Shown: positions 25,279 to 33,395, numbered from the stretch's first letter. The stretch is DNA of 33,596 bases from Paracoccaceae bacterium (GCA_027484915.1 JAIXSA010000007.1:1-33596), one strand, 5' to 3'. Notes: generated by a model from the sequence alone, not told the origin. A program made the numbers and translations.

Positions 25279-26311
25279 CCGCCTGCTGCTGCTTGCGCTG
25301 CTGGGCTCTCCCGCTGGGGCAGAGACGCTGCGCGTGGCCACCTGGAATGTGGGGCTGGACCGATCCGGGCCCGGGCTTCTGGTCAAGGACCTGGCCGAGG
25401 GCGAGCTGCAGGTGCAGGCGGTGGTCCGGGTGCTGGCGGCGCTGGACGCGGACGTGGTGCTGCTGACTTCGGTCGACTACGACCGGGGCGGAGCGGCGCT
25501 GGGGCTTCTGTCGGATCAACTGCGCGCAGCGGGCGTCGACTATCCGCACCGCTTCGCCGCCCGGCCCAACACGGGGATGCAGACGGGGTTCGATCTGGAC
25601 GGGAACGGGCGGACCGGCGATGCGCGCGATGCGCAGGGCTTCGGGCTTTATTCGGGGAACGGCGGGATGGCGATCCTGTCGCGGCTGCCGATCGGCGCGG
25701 GCGCGCGGGATTACTCGGACTTCCTGTGGCGCGACCTTCCAGGAGGACTTGGCGACGACGGGCCGGAACTGGCCGCCGTGCAGCGGCTGGCGACGACCGG
25801 GTTCTGGGACGTGCCGGTCGAGACCGCGTTGGGACCGCTGCACCTTCTGGCCTGGCACGCGACGCCCCCGGTCTTCGACGGGCCCGAGGACCGCAACGGC
25901 CGCCGCAACCATGACGAGGCGGCGTTCTGGCGGCTGTTCCTTGAGGGTGCCTTGCCGATGAAACCTGCGGAGGCGCCGTTCGTCCTGCTGGGGGATGGCA
26001 ACCTTGATCCCGCCGACGGCGACGGGCGGCGGGAGGGGATCGGAGGGCTTCTCGCGCACCCGGCTTTGCAGGACCCTGCCCCCAAGGGCAGCCACGGTCG
26101 GACCGAGCCCGGACATGCGGGCGATCCGGCGTTGGATACGGTCATCTACGACGATCTAGGCGGGCTGCGTCTGGACTATGTGCTGCCCTCGGCAGGCCTG
26201 AAGGTCGAGGCGGCGGGTGTGATGTGGCCAGCGGCCGACGACCCCCTGTGGCCCGACCTTGCGGCGGCCTCGCATCACTTTCCGGTCTGGGTCGACATCA
26301 GCCTGCCCTGA
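25256..26311 (+). CDS. Exported endonuclease/exonuclease/phosphatase (EEP) family protein
   Basis: 351 aa. A Sec signal peptide (residues 1-22, SPAGA-ET) is followed by an EEP fold. Motifs are ATWNVG (N31), a variant of the usual metal-site glutamate region (VVLLTSVDYD, where QE is replaced), RRNHDEA, GDGNLDPADGDG (in place of GDFN), LRLDYVLPS (D308) and ASHHFPVWVDI (H340/H341, in place of SDH). Relatives hydrolyse phosphodiesters of nucleic acids, lipids or phytate-like compounds in the periplasm or outside the cell. The missing glutamate means metal binding may differ. ATG 25256 lies inside the membrane protein gene (23-base overlap). Its 3' end overlaps the opposing epimerase gene by 37 bases. 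Confidence 0.8.
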   Translation: MKRTTIFSRLLLLALLGSPAGAETLRVATWNVGLDRSGPGLLVKDLAEGELQVQAVVRVLAALDADVVLLTSVDYDRGGAALGLLSDQLRAAGVDYPHRFAARPNTGMQTGFDLDGNGRTGDARDAQGFGLYSGNGGMAILSRLPIGAGARDYSDFLWRDLPGGLGDDGPELAAVQRLATTGFWDVPVETALGPLHLLAWHATPPVFDGPEDRNGRRNHDEAAFWRLFLEGALPMKPAEAPFVLLGDGNLDPADGDGRREGIGGLLAHPALQDPAPKGSHGRTEPGHAGDPALDTVIYDDLGGLRLDYVLPSAGLKVEAAGVMWPAADDPLWPDLAAASHHFPVWVDISLP

Positions 26312-27165
26312 AGGTGGCGGGCGATCACCGTGTCAAGGTCGGTGTCCCGCCAGTCGGGCAACAGGCGACGCAGCGGTTCGGGGTCCAGCCGGTGGGGATG
26401 GTCGTAAAGGTACAGCATCTCGCGCAGTTCGCGGGCCAGTTCCCAGACCGGGCTTGTCACGGCGAAGATCCAGCGCGGGAAGCGTTTGATGCGCATCGGG
26501 CGGCCCGATAGGCGGGAAATCCGGGCGGCGAGGTCGGAAATGGTGAAGGCGTGGCCGGCGAAGGGGATGTCGGCATAGGACGGAAGGGCCTGACCAAGGC
26601 CTACCAGCGCCACCGCCGCGCGGGCCATGTCCGGGAGGTAGGCAAAGGCGTGCAGCGCGTCAGGATCGCCAAGACTGGTGACCTTGCCCTTCGCCACCTC
26701 TCCCAGGATCACCCGGTTCATCACCATCTGCGGAGCTTCGGGCAGCAGGAAATCCCCGCCGCGCAGCAGGATTGTGCGCTGGCCGGTGGCGGCGGCGTCG
26801 CGGTAGCGCTTCTCCATCTCGGCGCGGATGCGGCCCTTGCGGCTGACCGGGCGGTGCGGTGTGTCGGCGTTCCAGGGGCCGGGTTCCATCCCGTATGGGT
26901 AGACGTTGCCGGGGACGAGGATCGTCGCGCCCGAGGCCCTGCCTGACGCAAGGACCGAGCTCGTGATCTCGGGGATCAGCTTGTCCCAATTGTGGTAGCC
27001 GGGCGGGTTCAGGCCGTTGACGATGAGGTCGGCGCCTTGTGCGGCTGCGGACATGTCGGTGCCGCGCTGGTAGCGGAGGACGGTCCAGCCTGCGGTGTGC
27101 AGGGCCTTTGCCATTTGTCCGCCAAAGCCGCCGGACGCGCCAAGAACGAGTGCTGTCTGTGTCAT
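26275..27165 (-). CDS. NAD(P)-binding epimerase/dehydratase-like protein (extended SDR)
   Basis: 296 aa with an N-terminal Rossmann motif GASGGFG (residues 9-15, GxxGxxG) in MTQTALVLGASGGFGGQMAK. A glycine-rich strand set follows (ADLIVNGLN, ILVPGNVYPYG). The catalytic Y-x-x-x-K of classical SDRs is not evident; VYPYG sits where atypical, NmrA-like or epimerase-like members have partial substitutions. The substrate is unknown. The Shine-Dalgarno AAGGAG (27172-27177 complement) precedes ATG 27165 by five bases. It is divergent from a LysR regulator across 83 bases, the usual arrangement for a LysR target. Its last 12 codons overlap the end of the EEP gene. Confidence 0.8.
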   Translation of the reverse strand: MTQTALVLGASGGFGGQMAKALHTAGWTVLRYQRGTDMSAAAQGADLIVNGLNPPGYHNWDKLIPEITSSVLASGRASGATILVPGNVYPYGMEPGPWNADTPHRPVSRKGRIRAEMEKRYRDAAATGQRTILLRGGDFLLPEAPQMVMNRVILGEVAKGKVTSLGDPDALHAFAYLPDMARAAVALVGLGQALPSYADIPFAGHAFTISDLAARISRLSGRPMRIKRFPRWIFAVTSPVWELARELREMLYLYDHPHRLDPEPLRRLLPDWRDTDLDTVIARHLQGRLMSTQTGK

Positions 27166-27213
27166 GTCGATCTCCTTCGTGAAGGATATGCCGGATCGAA
27201 CTTACGAAAGAAA

Positions 27214-27250
27214 TTGCATGAAATCGTCGATCCGATATTCACTTATGAAT
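27214..27250 (+). promoter_or_regulatory. Putative leaderless promoter and dyad at the lysR start
   Basis: TTGCAT (27214-27219) and TATTCA (27236-27241), 16 bases apart, resemble -35 and -10 boxes. Seven bases after the -10 comes the ATG at 27249. A dyad ATTCA-CTTA-TGAAT (27237-27250) overlaps the start codon and could be an autoregulatory site. All is inferred from sequence. Confidence 0.35.
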
Positions 27251-28124
27251 GGACCTGCCCGACTGGACCCTGATCCGATCCTTCCTTGCCGTGGCCGAGG
27301 CCGGGTCGCTTTCGGCTGCGGCGAGGGTGACGGGGATCAGCCAGCCCACGCTGGGCCGGCATATCCAAGGGATCGAGGTCGCGCTGCAGGTGCCGCTTTT
27401 AACGCGGACGGCGCAGGGCCAGGCGCTGACCGAGGCCGGGCAGGCCCTGTTGCCTGCCGCCCGCGCGATGCAGGCCGCGGCGGCAGAGCTGGCGCTAACG
27501 GCCAAGGGCCATGCGACCGGGATCGAGGGCACCGTCCGCATCACCGCCAGCCGCGTCGTGTCGCACGTGATCCTGCCAAGGGTCCTGGCCCGGTTGCGGG
27601 CCGAGGAGCCGGGCATCCAGATCGACCTGGTCCCGTCGGACACCACCGAGAACCTGCTGTTCGGCGAGGCGGACATCGCGCTGCGGATGTACCGGCCGAC
27701 GCAGCCGGACCTTGTGGCGCGGCAGATCGGCGAGCTGCCGCTTGGGCTTTATGCGGCAAAGGCCTACCTGGACCGGAGGGGTCGGCCCTTGACCCCCGAG
27801 GACCTGATGCAACACGACTTTATCGGGCAGGACCGGATGGACCAGATCATCCGGGTGATGCGGAGGCTGGGGATGGAGGTTGGCCGCAGCTTCTTTCCGG
27901 TGCGCTGCGACGACCCGCTCACTTATGTGGAACTCGTCCGGGCAGGCTGCGGGCTGGGGGGCATCCTGCGGGCGGTGGGCGACGGCGATCCGGTGCTGGA
28001 GCGGATCGACCTGATCCCCGACCTGCCCAGCCTTCCGGTCTGGCTCACCGCCGCACCGCGTCTGCGCCAGTCGGCGCGCCTGCGCCGGGTCTGGGACGCG
28101 CTGGCCGCAGCCTTCCCCGCTTGA
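27249..28124 (+). CDS. LysR-family transcriptional regulator
   Basis: 291 aa. A winged helix-turn-helix at residues ~14-60 (FLAVAEAGSLSAAARVTGISQPTLGRHIQGIE) is followed by a periplasmic-binding-protein-like effector domain (TASRVVSHVILPRVLARL ... ADIALRMYRP). An in-frame TGA immediately upstream (27246-27248) fixes ATG 27249 as the first possible start, and no Shine-Dalgarno precedes it, so the mRNA may be leaderless. It probably controls the divergent epimerase-like gene and itself. The ligand is unknown. Downstream leuB follows after 54 bases, but a regulatory link is not implied. Confidence 0.92.
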   Translation: MDLPDWTLIRSFLAVAEAGSLSAAARVTGISQPTLGRHIQGIEVALQVPLLTRTAQGQALTEAGQALLPAARAMQAAAAELALTAKGHATGIEGTVRITASRVVSHVILPRVLARLRAEEPGIQIDLVPSDTTENLLFGEADIALRMYRPTQPDLVARQIGELPLGLYAAKAYLDRRGRPLTPEDLMQHDFIGQDRMDQIIRVMRRLGMEVGRSFFPVRCDDPLTYVELVRAGCGLGGILRAVGDGDPVLERIDLIPDLPSLPVWLTAAPRLRQSARLRRVWDALAAAFPA

Positions 28125-28178
28125 AGTTTTCGGGCCGAAGGGCTAGGGGCACGGCGACCCAATTCAGCGGAGCATGTC

Positions 28179-29285
28179 ATGGCGAACCCGTCCCTCCTTA
28201 TCCTTGCCGGCGACGGCATCGGCCCGGAAGTCATGGCCGAGGTGAAGAAGATCATCGGCTGGATGGGTGCGAAGCGCGGCGTCCATTTCGACGTGTCTGA
28301 GGACCTGGTGGGCGGCTGCGCCTATGACGCGCATGGCACGCCGCTGACGGACGCGACGATGGCCAAGGCGCAGGAGGTGGACGCAGTGCTGCTGGGCGCC
28401 GTGGGCGGGCCGAAGTACGACAAGCTGGACTTTTCCGTGAAGCCCGAACGCGGGCTTCTGCGTCTGCGCAAGGAGATGGACCTCTTTTCGAACCTGCGCC
28501 CGGCGCAGTGCTTCGACGCGCTGGCCGATTTCTCGTCGCTGAAGCGCGAGGTTGTCGCGGGTCTGGACATCGTCATCGTCCGCGAGCTGACCAGCGGCGT
28601 CTACTTCGGCGAGCCGCGCGGGATCTTCAAGGAAGGCAACGAGCGCGTCGGGATCAACACCCAGCGCTATACGGAATCGGAAATCGCCCGCGTGGCGAAA
28701 TCGGCGTTCGAGCTGGCGCGGAAGCGGTCGAACAAGGTCTGCTCGATGGAGAAGGCCAACGTGATGGAATCGGGCATCCTGTGGCGCGAAGTGGTGCAGG
28801 AAGTGCACGACCGCGACTACCCAGACGTCGAGCTGTCGCACATGTACGCCGACGCGGGCGCGATGCAGCTGTGCCGCTGGCCCAAGCAGTTCGACGTGAT
28901 TGTCACCGACAACCTGTTCGGGGACCTTCTGTCCGACGCCGCCGCGATGCTGACCGGGTCGCTGGGCATGCTGCCGTCCGCGTCGTTGGGCGCGCCGATG
29001 GCGAACGGGCGCCCGAAGGCGCTTTACGAGCCGGTGCATGGCTCGGCCCCCGACATCGCGGGTCAGGGCAAGGCCAACCCGATCGCCTGCATCCTGTCGT
29101 TTGCGATGGCGCTGCGGTACAGCTTCGACCTGGGCGACGAGGCGACGCGGGTCGAAAAGGCGGTCGAGAAGGTGCTGGCGGATGGCGTGCGCACTGCCGA
29201 TCTGATGGGGCCAGAGGGCGGAACCCCCGTCTCGACCAGCCAGATGGGCGATGCCGTTCTCGCTGCGCTGGACGCAAGCCTTTAA
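28179..29285 (+). CDS. leuB: 3-isopropylmalate dehydrogenase
   Basis: 368 aa. It is full-length Leu[12 protein letters not shown] at the N-terminus, GAVGGPKYD and [13 protein letters not shown], the [13 protein letters not shown] loop, the catalytic lysine in [15 protein letters not shown], the metal site [14 protein letters not shown], and the adenine-binding [17 protein letters not shown]. It oxidatively decarboxylates 3-isopropylmalate to 2-oxoisocaproate in leucine synthesis, using NAD+. Shine-Dalgarno GGAG lies before ATG 28179. No other leu gene is in the window. The 278 bases after its stop hold no convincing gene. Confidence 0.96.
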   Translation: MANPSLLILAGDGIGPEVMAEVKKIIGWMGAKRGVHFDVSEDLVGGCAYDAHGTPLTDATMAKAQEVDAVLLGAVGGPKYDKLDFSVKPERGLLRLRKEMDLFSNLRPAQCFDALADFSSLKREVVAGLDIVIVRELTSGVYFGEPRGIFKEGNERVGINTQRYTESEIARVAKSAFELARKRSNKVCSMEKANVMESGILWREVVQEVHDRDYPDVELSHMYADAGAMQLCRWPKQFDVIVTDNLFGDLLSDAAAMLTGSLGMLPSASLGAPMANGRPKALYEPVHGSAPDIAGQGKANPIACILSFAMALRYSFDLGDEATRVEKAVEKVLADGVRTADLMGPEGGTPVSTSQMGDAVLAALDASL

Positions 29286-29563
29286 TTGCAAGGAAGCATG
29301 GCTGATCGACAAGGCTTCGTGAACCACCGGACGGCAGCGCAGTTGGTGCCGAGCGGGCCGGTTCCGGATCTCTTGCCGATCACGCCTGCCACGACAGGCA
29401 CCTGACCGGGCGGGTCCTTGGACTGTTTCTTGTCGGTGGCAGGGTTCCGGGGGCCTTATGGTGCTGCCGGGCCTTCTCCGCCGTTTGGACAGTGACGACG
29501 GAGCCGGGGCTTGCTATGCGTCGCGACAGATTTGCCCGACATCGTCAGGAACCTTAGTCCATC

Positions 29564-30430
29564 ATGCCCACCCTTACTGGAAACGTCCGGGGAGTCCTTC
29601 TCGGGCTGGCGGGCTTCGGGCTGTTCTCGGTGGCTGATGGCACGATCAAGTTCCTGGGCGACACCTACCATCCGGTTCAGATCGTGGCCTTCGCCAGCCT
29701 TTTCACACTGCCGCTGATCGGGTTGATGTGGCTGAGAAAGCCGGTCCGCCTGCGCCCCGTGCATCCCTGGCTGATGGCAATCCGCACCGTGGCGCTGATC
29801 GCCAATGCGCTTCTTGTGACCTATGCCTTCACCGCCATGCCCCTGGCGCAGGCCTATGCGATTTTCTTCACCATGCCGCTGGTCCTGACGCTGCTGGCCT
29901 GGCCGATCCTGGGAGACAGGGTGGATGCGGTGGGCGGGGCTGCCGTGGTGCTGGGTCTGGTGGGCGTGATCGTGGCGCTGAACCCGGGGCGGATCGACTT
30001 CGGGATCGGGCACGTGGCCGCAGTCCTGGGAATGCTGATGGCGGCGGTGCACTACCTCATCATCCGCAAGACGGGGGGCGCCGAATCCTCGGTCGCGCTG
30101 CTGCTGTATCCGGTGGCGGGCCAGTGCATCGCGGCTTTCCTTCTGCTGCCGTCCCGCTACCAGCCGATGCCGTGGCAAGATCTTGCGACCCTTGCCAGTA
30201 TCTCGGTCTTCGGGATGGCCGGGACGCTGATGATGTTCGCCGCCTACCGCGCCGCGCCGCCGGTGGTGGTGGCGCCCACGCAGTATTCCCAGATCGCCTG
30301 GGCCGCGGTCTTCGGGGCGCTGTTCTTTGCCGAGCCGATGACGGCTGGCATGGCGCTTGGCATGGTCATCATCGCGGTGGCCAGCATCCTGGTGGTCTGG
30401 CGGCAAGAGCGGCAAAAGAGCCTGGCCTGA
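29564..30430 (+). CDS. EamA-family permease, first of a tandem pair
   Basis: 288 aa, ten predicted helices. Its features recur in the next gene: HPWxxAIRTV, YAIFFTMPL, RKTGG linker region, YQPMPWQDL and AP-TQYSQIAWA. The end is basic (WRQERQKSLA). The two genes are only 93 bases apart and share these motifs at corresponding positions, so they arose by tandem duplication and have since diverged. Function is export of an unknown metabolite, inferred from family. Confidence 0.88.
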   Translation: MPTLTGNVRGVLLGLAGFGLFSVADGTIKFLGDTYHPVQIVAFASLFTLPLIGLMWLRKPVRLRPVHPWLMAIRTVALIANALLVTYAFTAMPLAQAYAIFFTMPLVLTLLAWPILGDRVDAVGGAAVVLGLVGVIVALNPGRIDFGIGHVAAVLGMLMAAVHYLIIRKTGGAESSVALLLYPVAGQCIAAFLLLPSRYQPMPWQDLATLASISVFGMAGTLMMFAAYRAAPPVVVAPTQYSQIAWAAVFGALFFAEPMTAGMALGMVIIAVASILVVWRQERQKSLA

Positions 30431-30523
30431 CCCCGCCCGGCCTTGCATCCGACGGGTGAACAGGCGATTGTGGTGCCGCTAACGCCGCGTCCGTTTCGCG
30501 CCCCAGCCCCGGAAATTTTTCGA

Positions 30524-31489
30524 ATGTCCCCTTCGCTTCGCGGTGCGCTTCTGTCGCTGGCCGCCTTCGGTGCATATGCCACGCATGATGTCGTGGTGAA
30601 GTACCTGGGCGGCACCTATTCCCCCTTTCAGACCATGTTCTTCGCCGGCCTGATGGGCTTTCCGCTGGTCACGGTGCTGCTGCTCTCCGACCGCCGCGAC
30701 GGCACGCTGATCCCGCGCCATCCCTGGTGGACCGCGATCCGCACGGTCAGCGCGGTGGTGACGGGGGTGATGGGGTTCTATGCCTTTTCGAGGCTGCCGA
30801 TGGCGACCTGCTACGCGATCTTCTTCGCCATGCCCCTGTTCATCACGCTGATGGCGATCCCGATGCTGGGCGAAAAGGTCGGCCTGCGGCGCGGGATCGC
30901 GGTGATCGTCGGGCTTTTGGGTGTGCTCATCGTCCTGCGTCCGGGAAGCGGCGACGGCTTCTCGTTGGGGCACCTCGCGGCACTGGGGGCGGCGACGACG
31001 GGGTCGCTGAGCTCGATCATCGTGCGCAAGATCGGGCGGGATGAGCGGTCGGTGGTGCTGATGCTGTATCCGATGGTGCTGACCTTCGTGGCGACCGGGG
31101 CCACGATGCCCTTCGTCTACCAGCCGATGCCGGTCGAGGACCTGGCGCTGACGGCGGTGATGGCGTTCCTTGGCATGATCGGGGCTCTGGCCAGCATCTC
31201 GGCCTATCGCATCGCGGCGGCGGTGATCGTGGCCCCGATGCAGTATTCGCAGATTCTGTGGGCCGTGCTGTACGGCTGGCTTTTCTTCAACGAATCCGTG
31301 GATTTCTACACCGCGGTCGGGTCGGCCGTGATCATCGCCTCGGGCATCTACATCGTCTGGCGCGAAAGCACCCCGTCGATCAGCCAGAACCGCCCCGTGC
31401 TGGAAAACCGTTCGCGGCTGGAGATGGGGACGATGCCCCGCATTTCCAGCTGGCTGAAGCGTTTCGACCGGGGCGGGGATCAGGCGTGA
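30524..31489 (+). CDS. EamA-family permease, second of a tandem pair
   Basis: 321 aa. After the ten-helix EamA region (shared motifs HPWWTAIRTV, YAIFFAMPLF, YQPMPVEDLAL, APMQYSQILWA with the preceding gene) it carries a C-terminal cytoplasmic tail of about 40 residues (ENRSRLEMGTMPRISSWLKRFDRGG), which the first copy lacks. ATG 30524 (MSPSLRGALLS) is preferred over the upstream in-frame ATG at 30443, whose product would start with non-family proline-rich sequence. It ends 46 bases before tRNA-Pro. Confidence 0.87.
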   Translation: MSPSLRGALLSLAAFGAYATHDVVVKYLGGTYSPFQTMFFAGLMGFPLVTVLLLSDRRDGTLIPRHPWWTAIRTVSAVVTGVMGFYAFSRLPMATCYAIFFAMPLFITLMAIPMLGEKVGLRRGIAVIVGLLGVLIVLRPGSGDGFSLGHLAALGAATTGSLSSIIVRKIGRDERSVVLMLYPMVLTFVATGATMPFVYQPMPVEDLALTAVMAFLGMIGALASISAYRIAAAVIVAPMQYSQILWAVLYGWLFFNESVDFYTAVGSAVIIASGIYIVWRESTPSISQNRPVLENRSRLEMGTMPRISSWLKRFDRGGDQA

Positions 31490-31535
31490 CCCCTCTTGCC
31501 AAAGCTGGCGGGACGGGGTAACCCCCGCCCACGGT

Positions 31536-31612
31536 CGGAGCGTAGCGCAGTCTGGTAGCGCACCTGCTTCGGGAGCAGGGGGTCGGAGGTTCGAATCCTC
31601 TCGCTCCGACCA
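31536..31612 (+). tRNA. tRNA-Pro (anticodon CGG)
   Basis: 77 bases including an encoded CCA end. Acceptor CGGAGCG pairs with CGCTCCG, discriminator A, then CCA. The D-stem is GCGC/GCGC. The anticodon stem CCTGC/GCAGG encloses TTCGGGA, giving anticodon CGG. The T-arm is GGAGG-TTCGAAT-CCTCT with one G-U pair. It decodes CCG proline codons. Its 3' end lies next to a low-GC, decayed segment, the usual place for integrated elements. Confidence 0.97.
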
Positions 31613-32054
31613 ATAGAAAAAAATCCCGAAATAACAAGCACTTCCATTGGTGGATAAATTCTGTCCGGAACAGTTTTGCGGACAATCGGCCCGGATCGCA
31701 CCGCCATTTCACATCGCGCCGTGACGTCCTCGAAGGTGTTGACCACACCAAAGGACCGTTTGTTCCGATTCGTGTTCTGGACCTGGCGCACCTGCCACTC
31801 TCAGACCCCTCATCCTACGTTCAGGAGCTGACTCAGGGCGCGGACCCGGTCGAGCGTGATCCTCGGTGTCGCGCATCTCTGGTCAGGTTGGTCCCATCAG
31901 AACCGTCGACGGGTGGAGTGGGGATCGCAGCAAAGATGCTTTCCGTTTCTTCGCCACTTCGGCAACAACGACGAAGGTCAGCCTGTGCAAACTGGCTACT
32001 TGGAGCAGACCCGAAAGGGACTGCACTATGCTGAGCGATAACCTTGGCTTGGCT
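31613..32054. other. Non-coding or degraded segment next to the tRNA
   Basis: 442 bases with no supportable gene. The short open frames (31856-32041, 31866-32084) have no domain. Near the tRNA a run AATAGAAAAAAATCCC (31612-31627) is A-rich. GC drops to around 42% in the first 60 bases. Probably a remnant of an inserted element. Confidence 0.6.
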
Positions 32055-32600
32055 TCACCTTGCCCCGCTCCTCCGAAACACTAGTTCTACCAGGACCGTT
32101 TCCCACTCCTCGCGCTTGAGGTAGCTCTCTTCGTTGTCGGATCTGCGCCAGCGCACTATCGCGCCGATCTTTCCGTTCACGAGATCAGTTCCCTCAGGCG
32201 GCGCCCAGTTTCCAGACATTCTGCCCAGCACTCGGCGCTTGGCATCCAGGATCATCCACTTGCCGTCGCGCCGGTCCAGAGTGACCGGGTCATCCACGTT
32301 CGTCGCAGAAATGGCGTCATGGGTCGGGCTGGTCGCTGCCAGTCGACCAGCGTAGGGGAGATCCACCGACGTCAGGTCAGGCACCTGATATTGATCGGGA
32401 TCTGGCAAGTCCTGTCGACGCGGCGTCTCGACATGGCGCAGGACCTCACTTTCGCTGTCAGCCCGCACAAAGGCGTGCGCACCGCTGGTGACGACCGAAA
32501 GACTCCGACGCGCACGGGTCATGGCGACATAGAATAGGCGGCGGGGGGCCTCGCCGTCCTCGCCTTTGGACAGCGCCTTCCAGCGGGAAGCCGGGACCGA
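32055..32600 (-). pseudogene. Remnant of the C-terminus of a UvrD/RecQ-type DNA helicase
   Basis: On the minus strand the frame reads ALSKGEDGEAPRRLFYVAMTRARRSLSVVTSGAHAF, which is the helicase motif VI region (E-x-RRLFYVAMTRAR) of UvrD/Rep-like superfamily 1 enzymes. About 150 residues follow to a stop at 32055, including KWMILDAKRRVLGRMSGNWAPPEG, resembling the tail of long helicases. The upstream motifs (Walker A, motif II, motif V) are missing, and upstream sequence changes to another frame and another apparent family near 32590. So the gene is broken: only the tail survives. The helicase subfamily is uncertain. Confidence 0.55.
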
Positions 32601-33000
32601 CGGTATCGATGAAGATAGAGATGTCCCGGCATGCCTCTTCGATCCGGCTCTTGCTGACGTTGTGCGGATTCTCCTTTCTGAAAGCTGCCACAGCCTCGGC
32701 GATGCTTTCTCCGGGTGCCGCCACAGCGGACGCCCCTCTTCTGTCGAGGGTCGGCGGCTTAACCAAGGGGTCACGCGGCTGGCCGGCAAAATCGCCAAGA
32801 TCGCGCTCAAGCGAACGTTCAAGAGCCTCCATCTCTGCGCGCATCAAGTGCCGTGCGAGACTGATCAAATCCAGACTAGAGCGTTCGACGAAGAGGCCGT
32901 TACGCTTACGGCTGCACCGTGCGCCGAAGGGGACAAGGTCATGCAGTCCGGCATAATGTTGCACGGGAAGCCAGCAAGCAGGACAAGCGCCGCTCCAAAC
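32576..33000 (-). pseudogene. Possible integrase (tyrosine recombinase) remnant
   Basis: A second minus-strand frame reads SLARHLMRAEMEALERSLERD and then SIAEAVAAFRKENPHNVS, KSRIEEACRDISIFIDTVG. The pattern (a run of helices, then a short helical core-binding-like segment ending FIDTVG) is like the N-terminal arm of phage integrases. The catalytic domain (R-H-R-Y) is absent and the frame merges at about 32590 into the helicase remnant. Identification rests on visual resemblance only. A tRNA-adjacent position makes an integrase expected. Confidence 0.35.
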
Positions 33001-33299
33001 ACCGAGACTGCATCGAAAGCGCCTTGCGCGGCTCAAGGAGTAGCGGCCGGTCGCCACATTCCACGACAGATGTCGGAAGGTTTCCCTATCCACCGTCGCC
33101 CGCACCCTACCCCGCAGGTCATCGATAAGATGCGAGAAAGTAGCCCGGGGTCAAGGTTTGACACTGACTTTCGATCAGATCGAAACCCATTATCCCTGCA
33201 ATTATTCGCAGTATCTTATAGAGATAAGATCTTAACTTTTGATATTTCCAAAAACATCCGGACTGATTTGCTATCCACTGGACCGGAGCTTCCCGGTAA

Positions 33300-33395
33300 C
33301 GAATCTTTGCGCATGCCAATGCCAATGCCTACAACGACTGGGTGTTCGATGGTGGCACGCAATCGGTTCGGACCTCAATGGCCTTGAAAAAATGA
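33300..33395 (+). pseudogene. C-terminal end of a truncated or frameshifted gene
   Basis: An open stretch of 31 codons with no start codon reads ANANAYNDWVFDGGTQ, SVRTSMALKK then stop TGA (33393-33395). An in-frame TAA at 33297 closes it upstream. The sequence looks protein-like, with hexamer repeats (GCCAAT), and its stop overlaps the next ATG as ATGA, the sign of a coupled gene pair. The 5' part has apparently been lost or shifted; the preceding ~170 bases are AT-rich (20 of 60 G+C in 33181-33240). Product unknown. Confidence 0.4.

Noticed and set aside
29299-29406. Short plus-strand frame (35 codons, MADRQGFVNHRTAAQ) after leuB
   Set aside because: No recognisable family, a weak ribosome site and low-complexity C-terminus; could be random in GC-rich DNA.
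31380-31791. Minus-strand open frame reading SERIRTSDPLLPKQVRYQ and similar across the tRNA
   Set aside because: This is the well-known false protein made by translating a tRNA gene region; the tRNA-Pro explains the sequence.
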